DNA of 64,000 nucleotides from Hydrogeniiclostridium mannosilyticum (lineage in GTDB: Bacteria > Bacillota > Clostridia > Oscillospirales > Acutalibacteraceae): the NCBI RefSeq assembly GCF_003268275.1, contig NZ_QLYR01000002.1, positions 124,001 through 188,000 of the forward strand. The letters are read 5' to 3'. The notes beneath the pieces are model-generated. The model did not search any database, was not told the DNA's origin, and saw only the letters and a program-made list of their open reading frames with translations. The first letter of the stretch is position 1; the number at the start of each line of letters is the position of its first letter. Positions 35,341 through 43,612 of the stretch are shown here, in pieces. The translations under genes were made by a program, and so were the position numbers.

Positions 35341-36085
35341 ACATTTATCAGCCTCCTATGGCAAAAACAAAATTTTGGAGGATGTTTGTTTTCCGTTGAT
35401 TCCGCATAAAATTACCGCAATTATCGGAAAAAACGGGAGCGGAAAATCCACGCTGGTTTCCTGTCTCAATCAGGAGCTGGCCTATACCGGGGAAATTCTT
35501 TACTCCGGGCAGAACTTGGCCCTGATGGCGGTGCGCGAGCGTGCCAAGCTTCTTGCGATTCTGCCGCAGGTGCTGACAACCCCGAGCGTTACGGTAGAGG
35601 AGCTGACGGCCTTTGGACGCAACCCTTATCTGGATTTCAGCCGGCGTCTCACACAGGCGGACCGGGAGGCAGTGGAAGCGGCAATGGCGCAGGCCGGTGT
35701 GGACGGTATGCGGGGACGTCCGGTCAACAGGCTGTCCGGCGGAGAGCGGCAAAAGGCGTTCCTCGCCATGATCTTGGCGCAGGACACCCGTATTTTGGTG
35801 CTGGATGAACCGACGACCTATATGGATGTGGCGGTTGAAGCCGGATTTTTTCGCCTATTGCAGGACCTAAAGGAAAAGCGCAAGAAGACCTTGATGGTGG
35901 TTCTGCACAACCTGTCGCAGGCGCTGCGCTATGCAGATTACGTTGCGGTACTGCATGAACGGCGGGTTTGTTATTATGGATCGGTAGAGGAGTGCTGTGC
36001 GTCTGGGAAGATCGAGGAAATTTTTCAGGTAAAGAAATTTGAGGTGGTTGAAAATGGGGAAAAGAGGATTTTCTTTTCCGCGTAA
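35327..36085 (+). CDS. ABC transporter ATP-binding protein of the iron-complex importer
   Basis: A 252-residue ATPase with Walker A GKNGSGKST at about residues 35-43, the signature LSGGERQ, Walker B ILVLDEPTTYMD and the H-loop VVLHNLSQ. It powers import with the permease, whose gene end it overlaps; AAGGAGG for this gene lies inside that overlap. The set lacks other genes that would name the ligand. Confidence 0.92.
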   Translation: MLAFEHLSASYGKNKILEDVCFPLIPHKITAIIGKNGSGKSTLVSCLNQELAYTGEILYSGQNLALMAVRERAKLLAILPQVLTTPSVTVEELTAFGRNPYLDFSRRLTQADREAVEAAMAQAGVDGMRGRPVNRLSGGERQKAFLAMILAQDTRILVLDEPTTYMDVAVEAGFFRLLQDLKEKRKKTLMVVLHNLSQALRYADYVAVLHERRVCYYGSVEECCASGKIEEIFQVKKFEVVENGEKRIFFSA

Positions 36086-36219
36086 GCCTGCGAAGCAGCG
36101 GGCAAGCGGCCTCAAGACCGGGCCAAAGGCCGGGCTCTGAACCGCTAGGCACGGTTAAGACGGTATTCGCTGCCCCATGTATTCCGCCAGCTGGAACAGC
36201 GTTTTTATGCTGCCCGATG

Positions 36220-36271
36220 AAAGAGTAAGGAGCCCTGCCCGGGCAAACCGGGCAGGGCCTCCTTACTCTTT
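36220..36271. terminator. Very long bidirectional hairpin terminator
   Basis: AAAGAGTAAGGAG-CCCTGCCCGG pairs with its complement over about 23 bp with one bulged base, flanked by AAA and TTT. It lies between the ABC operon and the convergent MYG1-family gene. Confidence 0.85.
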
Positions 36272-36313
36272 GTTAGTGGCGGAGCCAAGCGCCGCGCTGC
36301 GGCGCGGGCCGCC

Positions 36314-37198
36314 TTAGCCGTTGCCGTCTGTATCCTGAAGCTGTTGAGCCAAACGGCAGGCGGCCAGGGCGTCCTCCCGGGTATCGGCGGCAATGAGAAA
36401 ACGGCTGTTATGGCAGAAGCGCAGGGTAGAAAGGCCGGTCAGCCGTTGCAGCTCGGCGGCGCCTTTTCCGGCCCATTGCAGCGGAAAGTCACACTTGTTT
36501 TCACCCCTGCGCGGGTTCCCGTCCCCATAGGGGACAGTCTGCCCGCTGTAGCCGCCCCGCTGTGAGGGGTACACCACGAACTCGGCGGGGGAATCCTGCA
36601 GAACCAGCTTCCAGGGGCAGTAGACCGGCAGCTCCACAATGCCGTCTTTCTGCTGGGCCAACGCTGCCCGTACCAGTTTTTCCGCACGGCAGGCGGCAAA
36701 AATCTGTGAGAATTTTTTGGTCAGGATGGTGAGGGCGAACTGCACCGCCTCCTCGTAGCAGGCGTCGGGCGATTGCCCGGCATCCCAGGCGGGGTTGAAG
36801 GAGGCGATCACATCGGCAAGCGGTGTGCCGCAGCCGGTGTTGTCGTCCAGATCCAGGGGCTGGACAAATTTTTCGTCGAAGTGAGCGGCCTCACGGCTGA
36901 CGCTTTCCTCCGGGCAGCCGGTGCGGAGCACCCCGGCGCCGTAGGCGCGCCAGAGCAGCCCAAAGGCAGCGTAGGGCACGCCGTTTTCACGGACCTCGGC
37001 GTCCTGTTGATGGTGGTCATAGGCGCCGCGTCCAATGTCGAAGATTAGGCCGTCGAAATGCTCCGGCGGCTGAAGAACGCGATCGATGCGGATATTGGGG
37101 TTCATATAGCGCAGCAGCGCGCCGGAAAATACGTCGTCTGCATGGAACTTGGCTCCGTGGGTGACGGCATAGTCGGGAACATTGAATGGATTTTTCAT
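36314..37198 (-). CDS. MYG1/UPF0160-family metal-dependent hydrolase
   Basis: A 294-residue protein of the MYG1 family. The N-terminus THGAKFHADDVFSGALL and the later FDIGRGAYDHHQ are the metal-binding DHH-like motifs; AAHFDEKFVQPLDLDDNTGCG gives further acidic ligands (adjacent segments). Eukaryotic MYG1 is a 3'-5' RNA exonuclease; the bacterial protein is probably a phosphohydrolase, with substrate unknown. AAAGGA lies 9-10 bases before the ATG. A GC hairpin (37224-37240) stands in the leader. The upstream gene is the AraC regulator on the same strand. Confidence 0.8.
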   Translation of the reverse strand: MKNPFNVPDYAVTHGAKFHADDVFSGALLRYMNPNIRIDRVLQPPEHFDGLIFDIGRGAYDHHQQDAEVRENGVPYAAFGLLWRAYGAGVLRTGCPEESVSREAAHFDEKFVQPLDLDDNTGCGTPLADVIASFNPAWDAGQSPDACYEEAVQFALTILTKKFSQIFAACRAEKLVRAALAQQKDGIVELPVYCPWKLVLQDSPAEFVVYPSQRGGYSGQTVPYGDGNPRRGENKCDFPLQWAGKGAAELQRLTGLSTLRFCHNSRFLIAADTREDALAACRLAQQLQDTDGNG

Positions 37199-37223
37199 TG
37201 GACTTTTCCTTTCTATGTGGATC

Positions 37224-37240
37224 GGCCGGGAAGCCCGGCC
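37224..37240. repeat. Hairpin upstream of the MYG1-family gene
   Basis: GGCCGGG-AAG-CCCGGCC, a perfect 7-bp stem followed on the plus strand by TTTT. On the minus strand it lies about 25 bases before the start codon, so it could affect translation. Confidence 0.5.
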
Positions 37241-37407
37241 TTTTGGGCGCCGGAATTTGGCCTTGCGTGTACAGCTATTCCTGGCAGCGAGTCATCAAAA
37301 GGGGCGTTTTAGGGCTCTCAGCTTTTATTTTGTGTATTGCAGAAGCGCCAGGCGCTTGTTCCTGTGTTGGCGGGATTTTACGCGGCCCGGAGCGGGCGCA
37401 GCGCCCC

Positions 37408-38247
37408 TCACACATAGGGGCCGTCTTCCGGGCGGCGGTTCCCCGTGTGAAGGGCGGCTTTACGGTAATAAAGGGGAGAAAGCCCGTATTTCTTTTTAAA
37501 GAGCTTGGAAAAATTGAAAACATCCTCATAGCCGGCGTTGCGCGCGACCTCCGAGATGGAGCAATTACTGTTTTTCAGCAGCTCTGCGGCCCGCCCGAGC
37601 CGCACATGCTGAAGGAACTCGCGGGGAGTGACGCCGGCCCGCTCGGTAAAAATACGGGAGAGGTAGCGCCGGTCTATTCCCAGCAGCTCCGCGATGCCTC
37701 CCACCGTGACGGGCATGGCGTAATTGGCACGGATATAATCCATGGCCCGGATCGTATAATCCTCCGGCGCGGAGCGGAAGGCTTGGGCCTCCTTTTGCAA
37801 AATCGCGAACAGCTCGAACAGCTTGGCACAGAGAAGGAGCTCCGTAGAGGGCTGACGGTCCGGGATGGCGCTGGCCTCCTCAAAAACACGAAGAGCAGAG
37901 GGCGCGGAAAGACAAGCCTTTCCGCCGCAGAACAGCGTGGTATCCAGGTGCCGTTCACAGCCGGGGCCGTCAAAGCCGAGCCAGATATAGCTCCAGGGAG
38001 TCCGGTGATCAGCCTCATAAAGCGTAGATTCACCGGGGCGAATCAGGAACAGGTCGCCCCTTTTCAGCAAATGGGGCGGCTCTCCTTCGCGGACGAACAT
38101 GCCGCAGCCTCTGACAATACAGTGCAGCAGGTAATATTCCCGCACGGCATAGCCGTAGGAGTGGCCCGGCACGCAGTCCTCCTGCCCGCAGGAGATGGGG
38201 TTGATATCCCCAAATCCCTGATTGAGAATTGATTTTTCATGTACCAC
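37408..38247 (-). CDS. AraC-family transcriptional regulator
   Basis: A 279-residue regulator with an N-terminal cupin-like sugar-binding half (ending near LIRPGESTLYEADH) and a C-terminal pair of helix-turn-helix motifs: AELLGIDRRYLSRIFTE with GVTPREFL after it, then ISEVARNAGYEDVFNFSKLFKKKYGLSP (adjacent motifs). The GTG start at 38247 is chosen because GGGAGG lies 8 bases before it; a TTG nine codons upstream overlaps that site. It is divergent from the GH4 alpha-galactosidase and is probably its activator, in the manner of MelR; the inducer is inferred to be an alpha-galactoside. Confidence 0.88.
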   Translation of the reverse strand: MVHEKSILNQGFGDINPISCGQEDCVPGHSYGYAVREYYLLHCIVRGCGMFVREGEPPHLLKRGDLFLIRPGESTLYEADHRTPWSYIWLGFDGPGCERHLDTTLFCGGKACLSAPSALRVFEEASAIPDRQPSTELLLCAKLFELFAILQKEAQAFRSAPEDYTIRAMDYIRANYAMPVTVGGIAELLGIDRRYLSRIFTERAGVTPREFLQHVRLGRAAELLKNSNCSISEVARNAGYEDVFNFSKLFKKKYGLSPLYYRKAALHTGNRRPEDGPYV

Positions 38248-38339
38248 GGGCAGTTCCTCCCTTCCGCCTAACAAGGGTTAAGGCAATGGAATAGTTACAT
38301 AATAACATATTTGGCTTACATTAAGCAATTTTTTTTCAG

Positions 38340-38380
38340 CAGCAGGGCTGGTATGCTTAAGGTAATGAACGGCCCTGCTG
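38340..38380. repeat. Inverted repeat between araC-type gene and GH4 gene
   Basis: CAGCAGGGC and GCCCTGCTG are perfect 9-bp inverted copies separated by 23 bases, lying between the divergent genes. It could be a regulator site or a leader hairpin of the GH4 transcript. Confidence 0.5.
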
Positions 38381-38500
38381 AATGCGGCCGGTACCCGGCA
38401 TGTGCGGGGCTGGGCTGTCCCTAAAGCGAGTTACAGGAGCCGCGCCCGCCGTCACCGGCGGCTGCGGACAAAAAGAATGGATAAGGAGTGGAGCTTGAAC

Positions 38501-39820
38501 ATGAAAATAACCTTTATGGGCGCGGGCAGCACTGTGTTTGCCAAAAATGTGCTGGGCGACTGTATGCTGACCCCGGCGCTGCAGGAGAGCGAAATCTGTC
38601 TTTATGATATCAACGGCGGCCGTCTGAAGGAGTCCAGCCTGATGCTCAATGCCATTAACCGCAACTGCAATGAAAACCGTGCGGTTATCCGCGAGTATTT
38701 GGGTGTGGAAAACCGCAAGGAGGCCCTGCGCGGCGCGGATTTTGTCATTAACGCCATTCAGGTCGGCGGCTATGACCCCTGCACCATCATTGACTTTGAG
38801 GTGCCGAAAAAGTACGGCCTGCGCCAGACCATTGGCGACACGCTCGGCATTGGAGGAATCATGCGCGCCCTGCGGACCATCCCGGTGATGGAGGACTTTG
38901 CCCGCGATATGGAGGAGGTCTGCCCGGATGCGTGGTTCCTGAATTACACCAACCCAATGGCGATGCTCTCCGGCTTTATGCAGCGCTACACCGGGGTGAA
39001 AACCGTCGGGCTTTGCCACAGCGTGCAGGTCTGCTCAGAGACGCTGCTGAACGCGCTGGGAATGGAGGACCGGCTGGAGGGCCGCAAGGAGCTGATTGCC
39101 GGGATCAACCATATGGGCTGGCTGCTGGAGATCCGCGACCGTAACGGCAACGACCTTTACCCGGAGATTCGCCGCCGTGCGCTGGAGAAAAATGCGGGTG
39201 AGAAGCATGCCGATATGGTACGGTTTGAATATATCCGCCGCTTGGGTTACTACTGCACCGAGTCGAGCGAGCACAACGCCGAATACAACCCCTTCTTTAT
39301 CAAGGAGAAATATCCTGAGCTGATTGACCGCTATAATATTCCGCTGGATGAATACCCGCGCCGCTGTGTGAACCAGATTGCCGAGTGGGATAAACTACGC
39401 GACAGTCTGCTGAACGACGGTAAGCTGACGCATGAGCGTTCCAGGGAATATGCCTCGCATATTCTGGAGGCGATCGTGACGGGGGATCCTTATAAAATCG
39501 GCGGAAATGTGCTGAATACCGGCCTGATTGACAACCTCCCGGCGGATGCCTGCGTGGAGGTGCCGTGCCTGGTGGACGGGGATGGGGTGCATCCCTGCCA
39601 TGTGGGCCGCCTGCCGGTGCAGCTTGCAGCTATGAACATGACCAACATCAATGCCCAGCTGTTGACCATTGAGGCCGCTGTGACGAAGAAACGCGATTTG
39701 ATTTATAACGCCGCTATGCTGGAACCGCATACGGCTGCGGAGCTGGACATTGACCATATTGCCGCCATGGTTGACGAGCTGATTGAGGCGCATGGGGATT
39801 ATTTGCCCAAGTACCATTAA
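38501..39820 (+). CDS. melA: GH4 family alpha-galactosidase (MelA-like)
   Basis: A 439-residue GH4 enzyme, which uses NAD+ and a divalent metal to cleave glycosides by oxidation-elimination. The N-terminus has the Rossmann loop FMGAGSTVF; FLNYTNPMA and the metal/redox motif GLCHSVQ follow, then INHMGWLLEI. These fit alpha-galactosidase/alpha-glucosidase GH4 proteins; MelA is preferred by the neighbouring AraC regulator and by GLCHS. The ATG at 38501 has GGAG 7 bases upstream. No transporter is nearby, so sugar must enter by a system elsewhere. Confidence 0.87.
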   Translation: MKITFMGAGSTVFAKNVLGDCMLTPALQESEICLYDINGGRLKESSLMLNAINRNCNENRAVIREYLGVENRKEALRGADFVINAIQVGGYDPCTIIDFEVPKKYGLRQTIGDTLGIGGIMRALRTIPVMEDFARDMEEVCPDAWFLNYTNPMAMLSGFMQRYTGVKTVGLCHSVQVCSETLLNALGMEDRLEGRKELIAGINHMGWLLEIRDRNGNDLYPEIRRRALEKNAGEKHADMVRFEYIRRLGYYCTESSEHNAEYNPFFIKEKYPELIDRYNIPLDEYPRRCVNQIAEWDKLRDSLLNDGKLTHERSREYASHILEAIVTGDPYKIGGNVLNTGLIDNLPADACVEVPCLVDGDGVHPCHVGRLPVQLAAMNMTNINAQLLTIEAAVTKKRDLIYNAAMLEPHTAAELDIDHIAAMVDELIEAHGDYLPKYH

Positions 39821-39870
39821 TTTAGTATTGGCGGAATAGAATGTATTATTTGTGAAATAAAACGTGTTAC

Positions 39871-39921
39871 AGCGAAAAAAGCCCTCGTCCTCTATTTCAA
39901 AGGATGAGGGCTTTTTTCGCT
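39871..39921. terminator. Bidirectional terminator between GH4 gene and UroD-like gene
   Basis: AGCGAAAAAAGCCCTCGTCC pairs with its complement over 20 bp with one G-U pair and an 11-base loop. A and T runs at either side serve both directions. Confidence 0.9.
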
Positions 39922-39957
39922 ACCGGGCCCTGGTGAAACAGCGGCCGTGGCAGGGGG

Positions 39958-41037
39958 CTATTTTCCCGGCTTGTAGTCCCGGCAGGCCTCGACATAGGCG
40001 ATGATATTCTCCCAGGGAACCTCGGGCTCCAGCAGATGGGTGGGCGCCGGCAGCAGGCCGCCGTGGGGCCGGGCAATGTCGAGGTGGCGGAATACGGTTT
40101 CGCGCACCTGCTGCGGGGTGCCGAAGGGCATGACGCTTTGTGTGCCGATGGTGCCGTCAAAGCTGATTTTTCCGCCAAATTCCCGGTAGATCTCCTGGAA
40201 ATTCATGCTTTCAGGCTGAATGGGGTTTAGAATATCTACCCCGGCCTCAATCAGGTGGGGAATAAACGGTGTTGCATAGCCGCAGCTGTGGTATTTGACC
40301 AGAATGCCGGGCCTGACGGCGCGGGCAGCATCAATTACCTGCTTGAGGCGGGGCTTAAGCCATTTGCAGTAGAGCTCCAGGCTCATCATGGGCGCTTTCT
40401 GCATGCCGATGTCGTCGCCCAGGTAGAGAATATCCACTCCCGCGCGCGCATAGGCCCTGGCGCGGGTGACTGCCCGTTCGGTGACGGCGTCAAGAATGTA
40501 GGCCGCAATAGGATCCCCGCTCATCATGTCCATCATCAGGTCCTCCATCCCGCGAATATACCAGGAGGTTTCCCAGATGGTGCAGGTCAGGTAGCCCATG
40601 GCCGCCAGACCTCTGGCATGCAGCGCAGCGGCCTGCGCCCGCTGGCTGGCGGCGTTTTCGGCGGTGTCGCCGGCGGCATAATCGGGCAGGGGGTAGGCCC
40701 GGACCTCTGACAAGCTGTCAATACCCTTGAGCGGGCAGCGCATGTAGGTCATATGCTTGGCGGCGGCGCTTCCGGGTTCGTGCGCCACGCCCCACAGGTC
40801 GATATAGCTGCCCGCCTTCAGCCCCGGGTGATAGGGTAAATATTGTTCGTCCTTTTTGGACATGGGAATGTCGCCGATGCCGGCCCAGGGCAGCCGGAAA
40901 TAGTCCTGATAGCTGACGGCGGCCCCCGTCCGGCGGCGGTATTCCTCTTCCAGCGACGGGCAGAGCTGAAGGTCGACAGGTACCCATTCATAGGGTTCAC
41001 GGCGCAACAGCGCCATGACGTTTTCTCTTGGATTCAT
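39958..41037 (-). CDS. Uroporphyrinogen decarboxylase-family protein (MtaA/CmuA-like)
   Basis: A 359-residue TIM-barrel protein of the UroD superfamily. LYLGDDIGMQ, KYHSCGYATPFIPHLIEAGVD (zinc-binding His and Cys, then helix) and LNPIQPESM are typical of the methyltransferase branch, which moves methyl groups between cobalamin or methylated substrates and acceptors, rather than of HemE. The arginine-rich HemE N-terminal motif is absent. GGGAGG precedes the ATG at 41037. No corrinoid protein gene is next door, so the substrate is open. Confidence 0.75.
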   Translation of the reverse strand: MNPRENVMALLRREPYEWVPVDLQLCPSLEEEYRRRTGAAVSYQDYFRLPWAGIGDIPMSKKDEQYLPYHPGLKAGSYIDLWGVAHEPGSAAAKHMTYMRCPLKGIDSLSEVRAYPLPDYAAGDTAENAASQRAQAAALHARGLAAMGYLTCTIWETSWYIRGMEDLMMDMMSGDPIAAYILDAVTERAVTRARAYARAGVDILYLGDDIGMQKAPMMSLELYCKWLKPRLKQVIDAARAVRPGILVKYHSCGYATPFIPHLIEAGVDILNPIQPESMNFQEIYREFGGKISFDGTIGTQSVMPFGTPQQVRETVFRHLDIARPHGGLLPAPTHLLEPEVPWENIIAYVEACRDYKPGK

Positions 41038-41378
41038 TGATAATCCTCCCCAAAAATAATGATTATAAATGAAGACGGCGCCCGGCAGGAAAAACATTTA
41101 AAAACTTGATCAGCAGCGTTTCCGATTAATTTTTCCATACCCTCCCAACAAAACACTGCCGGGAAGATCGCGTACCAACGTTGTGAACGCTTAATGAAAT
41201 TAAAAAATACAGTGCGGGAAATCGCTGCGGCGTACGCCCCATGTTCATTGGAGTGATTTGTCCACGACTCAAACAGAGAACTATTTGAGTCATACGCATA
41301 GCCTGCCTTCGATGCGGAAACGCTATGAATCAGACCCTGAAGGATGGACGATTATGGGTTGAAAGGAACGTGTAGATT
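41038..41378. other. Intergenic region with inverted repeat and possible small gene upstream of the MATE pump
   Basis: About 340 bases between divergent genes. It contains the perfect 8-bp inverted repeat GACTCAAA/TTTGAGTC with a 10-base loop (41266-41291), a looser CATAGC/GCTATG pair (41298-41327) and a 34-codon open frame (listed separately). No clear promoter or known riboswitch was recognised. Confidence 0.5.
41258..41362 (+). CDS. Possible 34-residue small protein upstream of the MATE gene
   Basis: A short open frame starting with TTG, with GGAG four bases before it, and ending 16 bases before the MATE start. Its C-terminal half (RKRYESDPEGWTIMG) reads like real protein, with mixed charged residues. 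The frame covers the GACTCAAA/TTTGAGTC repeat, so the signal could be RNA structure instead. No family recognised; it may be coupled to the pump gene, be a remnant, or be chance. Confidence 0.3.
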   Translation: MSTTQTENYLSHTHSLPSMRKRYESDPEGWTIMG

Positions 41379-42779
41379 TTGGAGCAGCCGCAGGAGACAA
41401 GGAAACAATACCATAAAATGATGGAAATGCCAATCCCTAAATTGGTCGCGAGTCTGGCGGCGCCGGCGGTATTGAGTATGCTGGTGACGTCGGCCTATAA
41501 TTTGACGGATACATTTTTTGTTTCACAGCTCGGCACCAGCGCGACCGGCGCGGTTGGCGTGGCGTATGCGGTGCTGGCGATTATTCAGGCCATTGGCTAC
41601 ACGCTGGGGCTGGGATCGGCGAGTGTGATTTCACGCCTGCTTGGCGAGAAGAAGAGCGAGGAGGCCGGCCATACTGCGGCAGCCGGCTTTTATAGCTCCT
41701 TGCTCTTAGGCGCTGTTATCACGGCTGCCGGGCTGCTTTTTAATGAGGAAATTATGCGGCTGCTGGGTGCGACGGAGACGATTTTACCCCTGGCGGTGGA
41801 GTATGCGGTTTATATTTTTTGGAGCGCTCCTCTGATGTGCGCCTCTTTTGTGCTAGGCTGCCTGCTGCGCGCGGGGGGGAAGGCGGTGCTTTCCATGGTA
41901 GGCCTTTGCCTCGGCGGTGTGGTCAATATCGCGCTGGATCCGCTGTTTATTTTTACCTTCAAAATGGGTATTTCCGGCGCGGCGCTGGCGACCCTGGTTA
42001 GCCAGGCAGCCAGCTTTGCCGTGCTTCTGTTTCCCTTTTTTCGCCGCAGCAGTATGCTGCACCTCAACCCAAAGGCGGTATTCCGCCGCGGCAAAGTATA
42101 TGGAGCGGTTCTCAAGGCGGGTATGCCGTCTTTTTGCCGCCAGGGCTTTGCCAGTGTGTCCACGGCCTTTCTCAACGGCAGCGCGCGGGCTTACGGCGAT
42201 GCGGCTGTGGCTGCCATGTCGGTGGTAGGGCGCATTTCCCTGCTGGTGATCTCGCTGATGATCGGCCTGGGCCAGGGGTTTCAGCCGGTAATCGGCTATA
42301 ATTACGGCGGCAAGCAGTACGGGCGTGTGCGCAAGGCTTTCTGGTTCTCTCTGATAGTGGGAACCGTCCTATTGGCCGTGCTGGGCGCGGTATGCTTTTT
42401 CTTTGCCCCGCAGCTGATGACGCTGTTCCGCGCGGATGATGCCGGCGTCATAGAAACCGGATCCTTTGCGCTGCGGGCACAGTGCGTGCTGTTTCCGCTG
42501 CAGCCGCTGATTGTGCTCTCAAACATGCTGTTTCAGGCGGTGGAGCGGCCCTGGCAGGCATCGGTTTTATCGTCGGCAAGGCAGGGCCTGTTTTTTCTGC
42601 CGCTGATCTTGATTCTGCCGGGGATGCTGGGATTGCTGGGCGTACAGCTTGTCCAGCCGGTGGCGGATATTCTCACCGCGGTGCTGTGCGTGCCCTTCTT
42701 GATTGTCTTTTTCAGAGGGGCCAAGCGACGGGGTGCAGGGCCGGAAGGGCCCGCGGGGCATACGGGACGGGAAAGTTAG
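41379..42779 (+). CDS. MATE-family multidrug/sodium efflux transporter
   Basis: A 466-residue membrane protein with twelve predicted helices in two halves. IPKLVASLAAPAVLSMLVTSAYNLTDTFFVSQLG (first helix region) and the repeated half GQGFQPVIGYNYGGKQYGRVRKAF are typical of MATE exporters of the DinF/NorM-like group, which use Na+ or H+ gradients to expel cationic compounds. TTG start with AAAGGA 11 bases upstream, which is rather long; an ATG 14 codons later is the alternative. It is convergent with the Crp/Fnr gene, only 12 bases away. Confidence 0.88.
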   Translation: MEQPQETRKQYHKMMEMPIPKLVASLAAPAVLSMLVTSAYNLTDTFFVSQLGTSATGAVGVAYAVLAIIQAIGYTLGLGSASVISRLLGEKKSEEAGHTAAAGFYSSLLLGAVITAAGLLFNEEIMRLLGATETILPLAVEYAVYIFWSAPLMCASFVLGCLLRAGGKAVLSMVGLCLGGVVNIALDPLFIFTFKMGISGAALATLVSQAASFAVLLFPFFRRSSMLHLNPKAVFRRGKVYGAVLKAGMPSFCRQGFASVSTAFLNGSARAYGDAAVAAMSVVGRISLLVISLMIGLGQGFQPVIGYNYGGKQYGRVRKAFWFSLIVGTVLLAVLGAVCFFFAPQLMTLFRADDAGVIETGSFALRAQCVLFPLQPLIVLSNMLFQAVERPWQASVLSSARQGLFFLPLILILPGMLGLLGVQLVQPVADILTAVLCVPFLIVFFRGAKRRGAGPEGPAGHTGRES

Positions 42780-42791
42780 GAACCATCCGGC

Positions 42792-43409
42792 TCAATAGAG
42801 CGTCTGATGAGGAACAATGCGTGCCAGGGCTTGCGGATGATAGAGCAGAACCTCCCGGTAGCCGGTGGCGATCCAGCCCTGCCGGGCCCAGCGGCTGAGA
42901 ATACGGCTGACGGTGATGCGCGATACAGCCGCAAGGCCTGCGAGCTCCTCATGCGTGAGCGGTACGCGGTTATCTTCGGCAAGGGAGAGCAGCAGCTGGG
43001 CCAGCCGCGCATCCGCCTGCAGAAAGGCCATGCTGTCTACCTGGGCGGAGAGCATGCGGATGGTGCCGGAGAGATGGCGCAGCAAGTGAAAGGCCAGCTG
43101 TGGGTCCTGGCGGAAACAGTGTTCCAGGCCGGTCCGATCAATGGAGAGAATTTCGCTTTTTTCCAATGTTTTGGCGGAGGAAACGCGCGGCTTGCCGTCA
43201 AAAAAAGAGGCTTCGCCAAATAGGCTGCCCGGCTGCAGCACGGCGAGCGTTTTTTCCAGGCCGTCGGGCGAAGAGAGAAAGATTTTGACTCGCCCTTTTT
43301 TCAAGTAGTAAAACCGGATGGCGGTTTCCTCTTGCAGGTAGATCATCTGGTTTTTGGCATAGAGCTTGATGGGCTGTGTTTCCTCAAAAATCCGCCAGGG
43401 TGTTTCCAT
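42792..43409 (-). CDS. Crp/Fnr-family transcriptional regulator
   Basis: A 205-residue regulator. The N-terminal cyclic-nucleotide-binding-like beta roll shows YYLKKGRVKIFLSS and LQPGSLFGEASFFDG; a long dimer helix follows; the C-terminal winged helix has THEELAGLAAVSRITVSRILSRW (turn and recognition helix). There are no FNR-type clustered N-terminal cysteines, so an iron-sulfur oxygen sensor is unlikely. AAAGGAG lies upstream of the ATG. It is divergent from leuCD, with a perfect palindrome in between that it is likely to bind. Confidence 0.88.
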   Translation of the reverse strand: METPWRIFEETQPIKLYAKNQMIYLQEETAIRFYYLKKGRVKIFLSSPDGLEKTLAVLQPGSLFGEASFFDGKPRVSSAKTLEKSEILSIDRTGLEHCFRQDPQLAFHLLRHLSGTIRMLSAQVDSMAFLQADARLAQLLLSLAEDNRVPLTHEELAGLAAVSRITVSRILSRWARQGWIATGYREVLLYHPQALARIVPHQTLY

Positions 43410-43476
43410 AGTCCACTCTCCTTTCCCTGCATGAGCCCTGGGGAAAATATAATAGGAATCCCTTTGTTTTTATTAT

Positions 43477-43492
43477 TGTATCATATGATACA
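43477..43492. promoter_or_regulatory. Perfect 16-bp palindrome, candidate Crp/Fnr-type operator
   Basis: TGTATCATATGATACA is fully symmetric and has the TGT-N10-ACA outline of Crp/Fnr sites. A TATTAT -10 for the regulator gene (43449-43454, minus) and a TAAGAT -10 for leuC (43514-43519, plus) lie on either side. Both lack a good -35 and both place the palindrome centre near -41/-42, the class II activator position. Confidence 0.65.
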
Positions 43493-43612
43493 TTCTTGGG
43501 GCAAGAGCTGTGCTAAGATAAAAAAGCTTCCCTGGCTCAGAATGGAGCCGGGGGCTGTAGCGCATCGAAGGATAATTTTTGAAACAATGTTTGGACAGGA
43601 GGTTCCTTATTT

